This document shows positions 48,239-60,205 of a DNA stretch of 64,000 bases, piece by piece. The stretch comes from Rugalucina vietnamica (Eukaryota; Mollusca; Bivalvia; Lucinida; Lucinidae). The notes below the pieces were generated by a model that was given only the letters and a program-made list of their open reading frames with translations, ran no database searches and was not told the origin of the DNA. The number at the start of each line of letters is the position of its first letter. The stretch's first letter is position 1. Location of the stretch: the NCBI GenBank assembly GCA_964017185.1, contig OZ024883.1, positions 1,488,001 through 1,552,000 on the forward strand. The letters are read 5' to 3'. Made by a program: the position numbers and the translations under genes.

Positions 48239-49000
48239 TTCGCACGGAAAAGCAGTCTTACAACCCATTCGCTTATTCACACTGAAGATAAACCACATGA
48301 GTGTGATACTTGTCTAAGTATTCATATACTTAATCACACTGGAGATTAACCATACAATTGTGATTTTTGTAGAAAATCATTTTTACAAAAAAAGCATTCT
48401 TATCCCGCATATGTTGAAACACATTGGAGATAAACCACGTGAGTGTGGTACTTACTCTTCATGGCAGTCAAACAACATATATGCTCATTCGCACCGGGAA
48501 AAAGTCACACAAATGTGGTGTTTGTGGAAAATGGTTTCATCAGAAACAAACTCTAAAAGCACATAAGCTTATTCACACTGGAGATGAAGAAATAAGTTGT
48601 GGAACTTGTGCACAAACACCTGTTCATAATTCCAATCTTAAAAGACATATGCCTATTTACACTGGTGTAAAGACACTCAGTTGTCATGTTTGTGGAAAAT
48701 CATTTAATCAGAAACATAGTAAAAAACATATGCTAATTCACACTGGAGATAAATCACACAGTTGTGAACTTTGCGGAAAATCATTTGCACAGAAACAAAT
48801 TATCAAAACATTTGCGCAATCATACCTAAAATCAACCACACCACTGGGATTTTTGTGGTAAATCATTTGAAAGCAAACGTAATATTACAGAGCATATGCG
48901 AATTCACATTGGAGATATACAAAGTTATGAAACGTGCATATAATTATGTACACAGGAAAACAGTCTTACGATGCATATGCTTATACACGATAAAGATAAG
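48239..49000 (+). pseudogene. Decayed continuation of the zinc-finger array
   Basis: Fingers continue in shifting frames: FARKSSLTTHSLIHTEDKPH, CDFCRKSFLQKK, CGVCGKWFHQKQTLKAHKLI, CHVCGKSFNQKHSKKHMLI and CELCGKSFAQKQ. Stops and lost cysteines are frequent, and decay increases downstream. AATAAA at about 49097 could be the old polyadenylation signal. Confidence 0.8.
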
Positions 49001-49110
49001 TTATGTATGTTATAACATGGTACGGTAGTAGATTTGTTAGCCAATATTATGAAATGATATAAAGTCATTGTACATGTTTTCATATATACTGTGTAAAATA
49101 AATTTAGCAA

Positions 49111-49745
49111 TTTTTGATGTTAGATATATTTTTTGATCACCTCAGAGCAATTTTGGACATTTTTTTAATTCACATGACACAAACAGTGTCTAAGGCACAT
49201 GATACGATGAATTAAGAAACGCCATCCTTTAAAAAGGCTTCTGAAACAACCAACAAATACAGAAAGGGTGTGGATGCAAAATTCTCAACCATTGAGCACA
49301 ATGCAAACAGCTGACTTTTGTTGAGTCCATTAGGCCCATCCTTTCCAACCCCATATTTATGACCGTTCTTGATAATGTGACAAGTGAGTTTGGGCTTTTT
49401 TGGGACAAACTTTACCTGCCAAAAACGACGTCGACGCGCCGTCAACAGGTCGAAATTGCCTTTATTTCGGGTAACTTGGTTTCCATTGATTTTATCAAAA
49501 CAAAACAAGACAAACAAAGCACGATGCAGCCAATACTGTGGTCAGTAACACTTGAAAGATTCAGCGCCATAACGCGTCATACTAGTGAGATAACGCTGAC
49601 GCCAAACGATTTTTTTTCAGCTCACGCTATAAAGTCAAGATAGGGAATTTGGCAAACTCTCTTTATTTTAACATATCGGTATGCATCAGGCATTTAAACG
49701 CATTGCTTGTTTTTGGGAAATTCTAGTTAGAAATGTAACTGTAAG
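49111..49745. other. No gene seen
   Basis: Opposing ORFs (49212-49517 minus, 49359-49643 plus) overlap each other and have no recognisable motif. CCTTTAAAAAGG-type palindromes are present but minor. Confidence 0.4.
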
Positions 49746-50483
49746 AAGGTACAAGTAGGCAAAGATCAGGAAAAGGCGCAATCAGAAAAAGATTCCCACT
49801 CCAAAAACCGAGGTGGGAAAAAACCAAACTAACAATCAGGTACTTATACCATGAAACTTATCGCAAGCCGAATGAGCAGCTATTTTCCCAATAGGTGGCC
49901 ACTCAGTTACCTTAACTTAACTAAAAATATGAAAACATACATAAGGCGCCAACAGCACAAAATTCTTTTAAACACCAAGACATAAAACAAAAAGAACCAC
50001 CACAGAAGTTTCGCCTTGGAACGATCAGTAACACAAAGTAACTGGCGGGCTTAAACCGGTTTTACATGACAATAACCTCACCCTCAGCTTCTGCAGTGGT
50101 TCATAACATTTCGTTAGTTCTTCGGTCCTCGTGGTGAATCTCTAACTAGTCAATGAATCATCAAGAACAAACAAATAAATCATGATAAACATCCTGATGA
50201 AACAAAAACCAGGACTCACAGATTGAGTAAGCACAGATTGAGTAAGCTGCCCGACGATGGAGATCCCTGGGCGCCGAATAACCTACTAACTCCGGAGCAA
50301 AAGAAAAACACTAGTTGGAGCCCGGTGGACCAAGCAGCAGACAAGGAGCTCCGGCCCCAACCAACTAAAATGAATAGCTTTAAGTCGGGGCCATCATAGA
50401 GTCTGACTCCCGACCCACCGGCGTGCAATTAAAGAAGGCAGCATAGCCATCAACCATGATTGGGTTAAAAACTAAGCATGCAA
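49746..50483 (-). mobile_element. Antisense PLE 3' region (copy P14)
   Basis: The reverse complement of the PLE from its last coding block (TGCATGCTTAGTTTTTAACC, i.e. ACLVFNP) through the whole 3' region to AAGGTACAAGTAGGC. It is 5'-truncated and among the least diverged copies in the window. Confidence 0.9.
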
Positions 50484-50952
50484 GGCAATCACGTAGGAGC
50501 AAACGAAAAAACGTCGAATTCAAAAACTTACGATCTTAATTTCTCGGCGATAAAATTTTGTTTCCAAACGTTTTAAAAGTTTTCCTTTGTTTTGATGACT
50601 AAAGAGTTGCTTACGCATGATTTTGGTTTCCAACGTTAAGCCGGCCGCTTCTTGTGTGACGAAAGCTTTTGCAAAGAAAAATTAAAATCTAAAATCTGTG
50701 GATTTTGAAATTTTGTGATCCATGCAGGCCATCGTAGATAAGATGCGTTCGGATTTTCTCCATAAAATATATGCATGTTCGGATCAAAGGCTATAATTAT
50801 CAGACATGATACAGATCAAGCTGCTGCACCCAGTTTTGGAGTTTGAAAATAAGTTGCATAACGGGAGAATACGGCGAACCCAAGACCTAACATTCCTATT
50901 TTTGTGGACAAACAGTCGCAGGTTTAAAAAGGAAGCAGTAAATAAGAAACAG

Positions 50953-50995
<43 letters not shown>

Positions 50996-52048
50996 AAGAA
51001 AAGGTATAACATGTAGTTTACATGTTATACAAGGCGTTGCTAAAAGTTAAACGTCCAGGAAAAGGGCAAGCTTTGCACTGAGGCTACAATATCAGGTGTC
51101 TTGTGGCCATTCATTGGGTAGAGTACAGAAATAATTTACTAAACTATTAGGTCTCTTGTGTTAAGCAGATTGCCCTTTTTTTCTGCAAGTTTTGATTGTC
51201 AAATGACATTTTTAACAATCTCCCATTCAGAGATTATGTCTTTCAAGTGTTTCAATCTTTGTTCATTTGAGGTTACATTTAATGTAGTTTTTACGGTATC
51301 TGTGTGTAAAATTGGTGTATTGTACTGATGCACTAGTCGAGCAGTGTGTGCTTATGCAAATATTTTGGACACCACAGGGATGTGTCCTTATTGGGGCATA
51401 TGCGCTTATTAGAACGAATATGTTAAATAAATTTTACCATCAAAAATGTGCATAAAATAAGCGTAATTTACCCCTAAGGTAATTTTTGAGAGAGTAAGGA
51501 TTTTGTATATCAAAAATACAATATCTTTTTTTATATCTCATGAAACAAATGCAAAAATCAAGACACTGTTGATACACTGATACACATTCATGAAATATGA
51601 CTTCAAGAGAAAGCATTCATACTTTTTGTTGACTAGAAACTTGACTTTTTTGATTGACCCCTTGCTCAAAATCATTCACACAAATGAAGACTAACACTAG
51701 TTGATACTATCATAATGGATTAATTTTCATAACAGCTGATGAAGCAATCGTTGGACATTCAAGAAAAAAATAATATGACAAAATACCTTCAAAACTTGTA
51801 CTGATTGTCCTACTGATGCTACCCATGATCAATCCTCACATCAAAGACATTCCTTTCATGAAGCGTCTTTACATAACTGAATCAATATTAGCATTGAATC
51901 AGACCTGGTCAAGGGTTAGGTTCATGGATGGTGTTCTGGTCTGAAAGACGTTTGTAAGCTACAATACAGACTACATAATATGAATACAGCTGTATAGTAA
52001 TCAACTTAAGTTTCTGTAAGTTAGAGTCACACCTGGACAAGAACTAAA
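50484..52048. other. Intergenic; poly(A) run and a perfect hairpin
   Basis: No gene seen. There is a run of about 40 A at 50954-50994. Just after it, GTATAACATGTA-GTT-TACATGTTATAC (51004-51030) is a perfect 12-bp hairpin. The remainder is AT-rich without repeats recognised elsewhere in the window. Confidence 0.5.
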
Positions 52049-54018
52049 ACCAGAGGAACAATGGTTTTGTAAACGCTCACCTGAGATTTGGGATATGCGA
52101 CCTAAGCTGACCTTGCCATAAAATAGGTCAAGGTCATCTGGCGGTCATGATTATATAAACTTTGTAGAGCTCCATTCACTGATGTTCCAGGCAAAGTTTC
52201 AAAATCATAGGTCTTCTGGTTCTGAAAAATAAGTTTTATAGAGGTTTTAGCTATTTATAGCCATGGTGGCCATCTTGGTTATGTGACCTTGACCATTCAT
52301 ATTAACTTTTATTCCCCTTTCCAAACAATGCTCCACATTAAGTTATGCTTTGATTGGCCAAGCAGTTTCAGAGAAGATGTTTGAATATTATGGTCATATA
52401 CATGTATATAGCCCAGGGGCCAGGCAGACAACCCCCTGAGGACATTTTTTCCATAAACATAAATCTTCTGTTCATTTGCATACTCCCAGCAAATTTACCC
52501 CATTTAATGACATTTTACTAATTTTTTTCCATTCAAATGCATGGGCAACCAATGTTGACCTTTGAATATAATCGGTCAAGGTCATTCCAAGGTCATGATT
52601 TACAGAAACTTAAAAGAGCTCATCACCCTGATGCTTCACTCCAAGTTTCAAAATTAAAGGCCTTCTGGTTCTGGAGAAGAAAATCTTTAAATCTTTGGTC
52701 ATGTGACCATGACTATCAATATACATTTTCATTCTCCCTTCCTAAGAATGCTCCACATGACGCTTGGCTTTGATTGGCCAAATTGTATCAGAGAAGAAGA
52801 TCTTTGAACATTATGGTAATATACATGTATATTGCCCTTTGGTGGGGTCAGACCTACCCCTGGGGTCTAAATCATAAATCTTTAGTCCATTTGCCAATTT
52901 CCTTCAAGCTTTCCCTTTTAATGACATTTTGATAATTTCCCCATTTACATGCATGGGAGACCTATGTTGACCTTGCCATAAAATAGGTCAAGGTCATCTC
53001 TGAGAAGAAAATCTTTGAAAAGTATGTATGGATGACAGACTGGCCAAGGTCAAGAGATGGCATTGACCTGAATAAATATCATACCTTCATCGACTCCATT
53101 AGTTGTTTTGCATCTACCACTCAGGCTGCAATAATTTTCAAAAAATCCATAGTTTCCACTTTTTCCATGTAAAAGCCTATGCTTCCAAAATTGATCTTGC
53201 TGTAAAATAGGTCAAGCTCATCCTAGAATCATCATTTGAACTAAATATTATGGGCTGGAGTCCCAGATATAACATACCAAATTTCGTGAAAATCGGCCTG
53301 CTGGTTCTGGAGATTTTTAATGTTTTTTTTTCCCTTTATGAGCATGGCAGTTTTCTTGGTCATGTAACCCCGATTTCGCGATCAAACCTTCGTTCCAAAC
53401 TATTCTTGGAGGCTCCGCATAAAATTTCAACTTCATCGCCCAAGTGGTTTCATGAAGATCTTTGAAAAGTGTATATGGATGACAGACCTGCCAAGGTTAA
53501 GAGATGACCTTGACCTAAATAAATCACATACCTTCTACTCCATTAGTTGTTTGCATCTATCACTTTTCAGGTCTCAGGCAGCAATAGTTTTCAAAAAATC
53601 CATTCTTTACACATTTTCCCATGTAAAATCTTGTTTCCAAAATTGACCATGACGTAAAATAGTTGAAAGATATTCTAGGGTCATCATTTGAAAAAAAAAC
53701 TTTTATGGGCTGGAGTTCCTGATGCTAAATAGAAAGTTTCGTGAAAATCGGCCCGCAGGTTGGAGAAGAAGTTTTTGAAGGGTTTTCACCACATATTGGT
53801 GTGGGCCATCTTGGCCATTTGACCAAGATCCCGTGAACAAACTTTCATTTCTCCAACCCTGGGAGGCTCCACATAAAATTTCAGCTTGATCGGCCGAGCA
53901 GTTTCAGAGAATACCTTTGAAATTGTGGGCGACAACGGACGAAGACAGACGGACGGACGGACGTGGGATCATGCCTATACTATAAGCTCACCTGTGAGCC
54001 TTCGGCTCAGGTGAGCTA
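52049..54018 (+). mobile_element. HINE-like element B
   Basis: Head ACCAGAGGAACAATGG, then CGCTCACCTGAG; 3' end CTCACCTGTGAGCCTTCGGC and TCAGGTGAGCTAA. The interior is four to five diverged units carrying GACCTTGCCATAAAATAGGT, GGCCATCTTGGTTATGTGAC and GAAGATCTTTGAA, followed by ACAGACGGACGGACGGACG. AGGTCAAGGTCA occurs at 52125 and 52985. No ORF is meaningful; ORFs in it are translated repeat. Confidence 0.75.
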
Positions 54019-54311
54019 AAAACAATGAATTTGTACAATTTAGAGAAAGACTGCCATGCCTGAATAGGATCCACACCATATGTCCTTTATAGAACCACAC
54101 TACAATAGTCAACTCCAGTTGATACAAATATGTCATTTAATAAGACAAAGTGCAGAGCAGACACCGATATCTGCTGTTATGCACTTAAAGACTCCGTTTG
54201 CAACCAGAATGTCAAGGATGCCTACCTTCTTCTTTTCCTGACTGAACAACACAGAATTATATGAAGCCTGTAGGCCTGTGGTCTAGAAGTTCTTTACTGG
54301 GCATATTTGTA

Positions 54312-54518
54312 TTAGCTACCTAGAGTTTCAACTTCCCCAATTTTATTGTGGGCATTGTAGGTACAATCATTACAATGTAACAAACCTTTCGCAAGTGATT
54401 CTTGCTTAACAGCTTGAACTGGTTGGCCGTGGACAGTTATAGTATTTGATCCAGTTTCCATTATGCCAGTGACCTCGTGTGCCTTGAGTGATGTAGACTT
54501 TTGGTATGTCACATGCAT
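54312..54518 (-). CDS. Hypothetical coding exon, unassigned
   Basis: A minus-strand frame of 68 codons in a gap between elements B and C, unlike the neighbouring repeats. It reads SLKAHEVTGIMETGSNTITV, then HCNDCTYNAHNKIGEVETLG. CCAAAAG before TCTACATC could be an acceptor and CTCTAG|GTAGCT a donor. No family was recognised and there is no partner exon nearby. It may equally be chance. Confidence 0.25.
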   Translation of the reverse strand: MHVTYQKSTSLKAHEVTGIMETGSNTITVHGQPVQAVKQESLAKGLLHCNDCTYNAHNKIGEVETLGS

Positions 54519-54659
54519 TTAACTTTGATTTTGATCCCAATTCAATAGCTGCTATCTACTTGATATGGGGCATCTGTCCATCTCAAACTGGAAAACAATA
54601 AATTGCCATTTTAACAGAAAATAAAACTGTCTCCACAGTATCTCACATACATTAGAAAA

Positions 54660-55137
54660 ACCAGAGGACCAATGGTCCTGATACGCTCACCTGGGATCTA
54701 CTGCATATACCAATAAACATGTTTGAATATTATGGTATTTAACCGTGTGCAGGGGCAGATGAAGCCCTTGGGTCATTTTCATTTTTTCAGAATAATTAAT
54801 ATTCTGTCCATTTGCGAATTTCCTGCTGGCTTTCTACTTCAAATAACATTTTAACAGTTTCCCCCCATTCAAATGCACAGGCAACCCATGTAGACCTTGC
54901 CATAAACTTGGTCAATGTCATCACTGGGTCATGATTTAGATGTACGTTGGAGAACTTTAGCCATCGATGCTTCATGCCAAGTTTCCTTGAAATCAGTCTA
55001 TTGGTTTCAGATAAGAAGATTTTTTTCATGGCAGCCATCTTGGTAATGTGACCTAAATTATTTATAAACACATTGTTTCCCCCATCCTATGGATGCTTCA
55101 CATAAAATTTGGCTTTAATTGGCAAAGCTGTTTAAGT
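54660..55137 (+). mobile_element. HINE-like element C, left part
   Basis: Head ACCAGAGGACCAATGGTCCT (perfect AGGACC/GGTCCT pair), then ACGCTCACCTGGG. A first unit follows, stopping at GGCAAAGCTGTTT where PLE copy P15 starts. The element resumes at 57173. Confidence 0.8.
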
Positions 55138-57172
55138 TAATGCCCACTTAAACGATTTACCTGTTAAGTTTTCTGTTTGTGTCAATGAAGGCCAAGACAA
55201 ACTTCCTACGATGTATTGGTTACCTAAGCTTCACAAAAGACCATACAAAGCTAGATTTATTGCAAATTCAGTACTACCACTGAACTTTCTAAATTATTAA
55301 CTTCCTGTCTTACTGCTATCAAATCTCATGTTATAAGATACTGTGAGACAGTGTATGAAACTTCAAATAAAAATTGGTTTTGGTCAATTAAAAATTCTGG
55401 TGAGGTGCTCAGTAAATTGAAGTGTAGAGGGTTCCGTGCGACAAGCTTGTCCACATATGATTTTTCTACTCTGTATACAACATTACCACATAATCTAATT
55501 AAAGAAAAACTTCTGGATTTGATAGAGTGGACCTTCAAAAGGGCATTAAAAAACTATGGTTCACTTTATTTGGCATGTAATGACAGAAAGGCTTTTTTCA
55601 CTTCCTCTGACCAAAGTCGGTATACACTTTGGTCATGTCAGAATGTATGCGACGCCTTATCCTATCTCCTTGATAATATTTATATTAGATTTGGGACCAA
55701 GTTATACAGACAAATTGTTGGAATTCCGATGGGTACAAATTGCGCACCTCTCGTAGCTGATTTATTTTTATACTGCTACGAAAGAGATTTCATGGATTCT
55801 CTTAACCATGATAATCAAGCTGATGTTATCGAGGCTTTTAATTCCACATCTAGGTACCTCGATGACCTTTTGAACATTGACAACCCTTATTTTGAAGGTA
55901 TGGTCAATCAAATTTATCCACCTGAACTTCAGTTGAACAAAGCCAATATCTCAGATACTGAAGCCCCCTTTTTAGATCTACATCTTTCTGTTGCAAATGG
56001 ATTTGTTTCTTCTAAAATTTATGATAAGCGCGATGACTTTGATTTTGATATAGTAAATTTTCCTTCTTTGGATGGTGACGTTCCTCGTCGTGCTTCTTAT
56101 GGTGTATACATTTCGCAACTTATTAGGTTTGCTAGAGTCTGCAATCATGTTACAGACTTCAACGCTCGAAATAAATGTTTAACGGCAAAACTTCTCCAAC
56201 AGGGCTATCGGTATCATAAACTTCGAAAAACATTTTCTAAATTTTATCGTAGACACTATGAATTGATTTCCAAATATAATGTTGGGTTAAAGACGCTTTT
56301 AAGTGAGGGCCTTTCGGAACCTGAATTTTATGGTGACTTGGTTTACAAATTTAAGAAACTTAAAGGAATTAATGATTTTTCTTTTCAGTTCAGAAAAATC
56401 ATAACACGTTACAGACGTATAGGTTATAACTTGAATGTTATGCGACAGTCTGCATGCTTAGTTTTTAACCCAATCATGGTTGATAACTATGCTGCCTTCT
56501 TTAATTGCACGCCGGTGGGTCGGGCGTCAGACTCTATGATGGCCCCGACATAAAGCTATTCATTGTAGTTGGTTGGGGCCGGAGCTTCTTGTCTGTTGCT
56601 TGGCCCACCGGGGTCCAACTGGTGTTTTTCTTTTGCTCCGGAGTTAGTAGGTTATTCGGCGTCCAGGGATCTCCATCGTCGGGCAGCTTACTCAGTCTGT
56701 GAGTCCTGGTTTTTGATTCATCAGGATGTTTATCATGATTTATTTGTTTGTTCTTGATGATTCATTGACTAGTTAGAGATTCACCACGAAGACCGAATAA
56801 CTAACTAAATGTTATGAACCACTGCAGAAGCTGAGGGTGAGGTTATGGCCATGTAAAACCGGTTTAAGCCCGCCAGTAACTTTGTGTTACTGATCGTTCC
56901 AAGTCGATACTTCTGTGGTGGTTCTTTTTGTTTTGTGTTTTGGTGTATAAAAATTTTTTGTGCTGTTGGCGCCTTATGTATGTTTTCATATTTTTAGTTA
57001 AGTTAAGGTAACTGAGTGGCCACCTATTGGGAAAATAGCTGCTCATTCGGCTTACGATATGTTTCATGGTAAAAGTACCTGATTGTTAGTTTGGTTTTTT
57101 CCCACCTCGGTTTTTGGAGTGGGAATCTTTTTCTGATTGCGCCTTTTCCTGATCTTTGCCTACTTGTACCTT
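55138..57172 (+). mobile_element. Penelope-like element, best copy (P15)
   Basis: It splits element C (AAAGCTGTTT | TTCAGAGGAG). Coding sequence starts already 5'-truncated at LNDLPVKFSVCVNEGQDKLP. A lost heptamer near 55268 shifts the frame relative to copy P9. The ORF then runs to 56551, followed by a roughly 620-bp 3' region ending TTGCCTACTTGTACCTT. Fifteen or so copies of this 3' region are in the window. Confidence 0.9.
55351..56553 (+). CDS. PLE reverse transcriptase, 5'-truncated
   Basis: 400 codons. RT blocks: LSTYDFSTLYTTLPHNLIKE (motif A), GIPMGTNCAPLVADLFLYCY (motif B) and SRYLDDLLNI (catalytic YLDD), then EAPFLDLHLS, SKIYDKRDDFDFDIVNFPS, SYGVYISQLIRFARVCNHV, QGYRYHKLRKTFSKFYRRH and GLSEPEFYGDLVYKF. 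This order is that of Penelope-like RTs. No GIY-YIG endonuclease follows before the stop, so the element is either of a type with an N-terminal nuclease (Naiad/Chlamys-like) or lacks one; the missing 5' part prevents a decision. The true start lies upstream of a frameshift, so the ATG given is only the first in this frame. Confidence 0.9.
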   Translation: MYETSNKNWFWSIKNSGEVLSKLKCRGFRATSLSTYDFSTLYTTLPHNLIKEKLLDLIEWTFKRALKNYGSLYLACNDRKAFFTSSDQSRYTLWSCQNVCDALSYLLDNIYIRFGTKLYRQIVGIPMGTNCAPLVADLFLYCYERDFMDSLNHDNQADVIEAFNSTSRYLDDLLNIDNPYFEGMVNQIYPPELQLNKANISDTEAPFLDLHLSVANGFVSSKIYDKRDDFDFDIVNFPSLDGDVPRRASYGVYISQLIRFARVCNHVTDFNARNKCLTAKLLQQGYRYHKLRKTFSKFYRRHYELISKYNVGLKTLLSEGLSEPEFYGDLVYKFKKLKGINDFSFQFRKIITRYRRIGYNLNVMRQSACLVFNPIMVDNYAAFFNCTPVGRASDSMMAPT

Positions 57173-58632
57173 TTCAGAGGAGATGTTTGAATATTATGGT
57201 AATATACATGTATATTGCCCCGGGGTGGGGCCATATAAGCTCTTGGGTCCAACTTTTTTCAGAATCATTAATATTCAGTCCTACTGCCCATTTCCTGCAA
57301 GATTTTCACCTCAAATGACTTTTTAAAAGTTTTCCCCTTTCAAATGTATAGGCCACCTATGTGGACCTTGTCGTAAAATTAGGTTAAGGTCACCACAGGG
57401 TCATGATTTATATACACATTGTAGTACTTGAGCCATCGATGCTTTATGCCAAGTTTCTTTGAAATTGGTCCACCAGTTCCGGAGTAGAAGATTTTTTAAG
57501 GGTTTTTATCTTACATGGGCATGGTGGCCATCTTGGTCATGTGACCTGGATTATTTAGATATACACTGATTCTCCAATTCTATAGATCTATGCTTCACAT
57601 AAAATTTGGCTTTGATTGGCAAAGTGGTTTCAGAGGAGCAGATGTTTGAATATTATGTTAATATACATATATAATGCCATAGGGTGGGGACAGATGAGCC
57701 CCTTGGGTCCATTTTTTTCAGTATTATTAATATTCAGTCCTACTGCCTATTTCCTGCAAGACTTTCACTTTAAATGACTTTTTAAAAGTTTTCTCCGTTC
57801 AAATGCATTGGCGACCTATGTTGACCTTGCCGTAAAATAGGTCAATGTCATCACAGGGTCATGATTTATATATACATTGGAGTACTTGAGCCATAGATAC
57901 TTCATGCCAAGTTTCATAGAAATTTGTCCTCATGTTCCAGAGAAGATTTTTGAAGTGTTTTTACCATGGGCATGGTGGCCATCTTGGTCATGTGACCTGG
58001 TTTATTTTTATATACAGTGGTTCCCCCTTCCTATAGAAACTTCACATAAAATTTGGCTTTGATTAGCCAAGCGGTTTCAGAGGAGAAGTCGTTTGAATAT
58101 TATGGAGATATACATGTATATTGCCCCGGGGTGGGGGCACATGAGCCCCTGGGGTCCAATTTTTTCACAATCATTAATATTCAGTCCTACTGCCCATTAC
58201 CTGCAAGACTTTCACGTTAAATGACATTATAAAAGTTTTCCCCATTCAAATGCATTGGCGTCCTATGTTGACCTGGCTGTAAATTAGGTCAAGGTCATCA
58301 CAGGGTCATGATTTCTATAAACATTGTAGTGCTTGAGCCATCAATGCTTCATGCCAAGTTTCATTGGAATCGGTTCACCGGTTCGGGAGAAGAAGATTTT
58401 TGAAGGGTTTTTACCATATATGGGCGTGGTGGCCATCTTGGTCATGTGATCTTAATCATTTATACATCCGTTCCCCTATCCTATGGATGCTTCACATAAA
58501 ATTTGGCTTTGATTGACCAAGTGGTTTCAGAGGAGAAGATCTTTGAAATTCTGGACGACGGACGGACGCCAGTCGCCGGATCATGGCCGTCCGATAAGCT
58601 CACCTTGTGAGCCTAACGGCTAAGGTGAGCTA
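57173..58632 (+). mobile_element. HINE-like element C, right part
   Basis: Units restart at TTCAGAGGAGA near 57174, 57630, 58077 and 58527, spaced about 450 bp. Each holds ATGTTTGAATATTATGG..., ACATGTATATTGCCCCGGGG and GGTGGCCATCTTGGTCATGT. It ends GGACGACGGACGGACGCC and the hairpin AGCTCACCTTGTGAGCC...GGTGAGCTAA, slightly damaged (GCCTAACGGCTAAGG). Confidence 0.8.
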
Positions 58633-59385
58633 ATAAGATAAGTGGAATCAACTCTACATGACTTCATATTTACTGTCATTACTGAGAGATGTGATGTGGT
58701 AAACTGTGAAAGCCTAATTGTTCGAAGATGTGTTGTCGTAAACTGTGAGAGCCTAATGGAAATGTCTGGCGTTCAAAGAAGTGGTTATGTAAACCTTAGT
58801 GTTCTGAGTGTTGTAACACACAACATAGCTTAAAAGCCTTCATCCGTGTCAACAGATAAAATGTATTTGAGGCTTCTGACAAGGTCTTATACAATTTGTG
58901 CTCTGCGGTAATATTAGTGATGACTAGAGGCTTGAAACTTTGTTTAAGCATATGCATGTCATACATAGATGGCATACTTAGATCAATTGGTTGTTTCAAA
59001 CACAATTAAGGTAGGGGATCCTGTGGGAATGACTGGTTTTTAAATTCCCTCTCACAACACTGTCAGGTAGTTTCCACACACCCACACTGAAATCCTGCCC
59101 AATTTCTGAAAAAATAAATAAAATGAACTAGAAAAAGTTCCTTGAGAGGCACGTTTACCCCTGTCTGGTAATTCTCCAGCCCCCCTCACACCCATAAGCC
59201 CATCGCCCCCGACCATGACAGTGACTCATTAAACCTCAATTCTCGAGAAAAAAAAGAGAGCACCCTCAACAAGTACATCTTATAAATATGTATCACGCGC
59301 GGATCCATAAAATTTTTTCGGGGGAGGTGGGGGGGGGGGGGGTCCGACCATGTGTATTTGCAAAACGCTCTGTCTAAAAACATGG
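58633..59385. other. No gene seen; GGATCC-type MITE relic
   Basis: A 33-bp tandem phrase (GTAAACTGTGARAGCCTAAT) occurs at about 58697 and 58739. CGCGGATCCATAAAATTTTT...GGGGGGGGGGGGTCCG at 59296-59345 resembles the ends of the MITE at 62729. No coding exon is supported. Confidence 0.4.
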
Positions 59386-60205
59386 GAAGTGGGGAGTGTA
59401 GTATGATGACAGATCTATTTTAGAGCAGTATACAGAGCTAACTTGTATACACAATCAAGGACTTGATCGTGGATATTGAGGGTCAGGTCCTCGGTCCTAG
59501 ATAGATAGAATGTCGTTTGAAGAAGATGTTCTAGATCTTGACCTCTAGACCCACCCAGGGCTGAAGTATGAATGATTTCTAAACATGGTGGTAAAGAAAA
59601 GTACAGAAAATACAATATTTACAGAAATTCTAGATTGTTACCTCTAGCCCCAACCCCTGCACATGGATCCTAGAGTCTGAACCTTACACAGTACCAATAG
59701 TCTAAGACTTCTGACAAGACTTTATGGATGCGAAGAAAAAAGACCTACAGAAAATTTATCGTGGTAACTATCATATTATAAAGGTGTCCTAGATTTTGAT
59801 CTCTAGCTCCACCCCTGGAGATGGTACCCAGGATTTGGAGACATGAAATTAGAAAGCAAACCCTATAAGGTTTCTATGAACTAAAAAAGAATACATCCCT
59901 ATAGCTGCTTGTTAAGATATGAACTTAGAGAAGAAACATTACCGTAACATTGTAAACAGCACATTTCAGGGGGACCTAGATTTTGATATCCAGCCCCACC
60001 CTCGGGAGTGGAGCCTGCGGTCTGAACTCGTGGAAACAAAGCAAACCCTATAGGGTATCCATGGTCCAAATATGAATGGTTGGTGGCCATTGGTTCATGA
60101 AATATACACCTCTAGAGAAACTTTTACCAAAACTTACATCATTCTGGAATCACGAAAAAACGAACTAACATACGAATGGATGAACAGAAAAGTGAAAACT
60201 ATATA
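59386..60205 (+). repeat. Dispersed repeat R2, tandem units
   Basis: TCTAGATTTTGATCTCTAGC / CTAGATTTTGATATCCAGCC-type starts recur about every 230-250 bp (near 59530, 59630, 59790, 59970). Each is followed by an A/C-rich CCCCACCC and AAAGCAAACCCTATA-type block. The right end matches 1-330. It is interrupted at TATA (60202-60205) and continues at 61458-61494. Confidence 0.65.
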
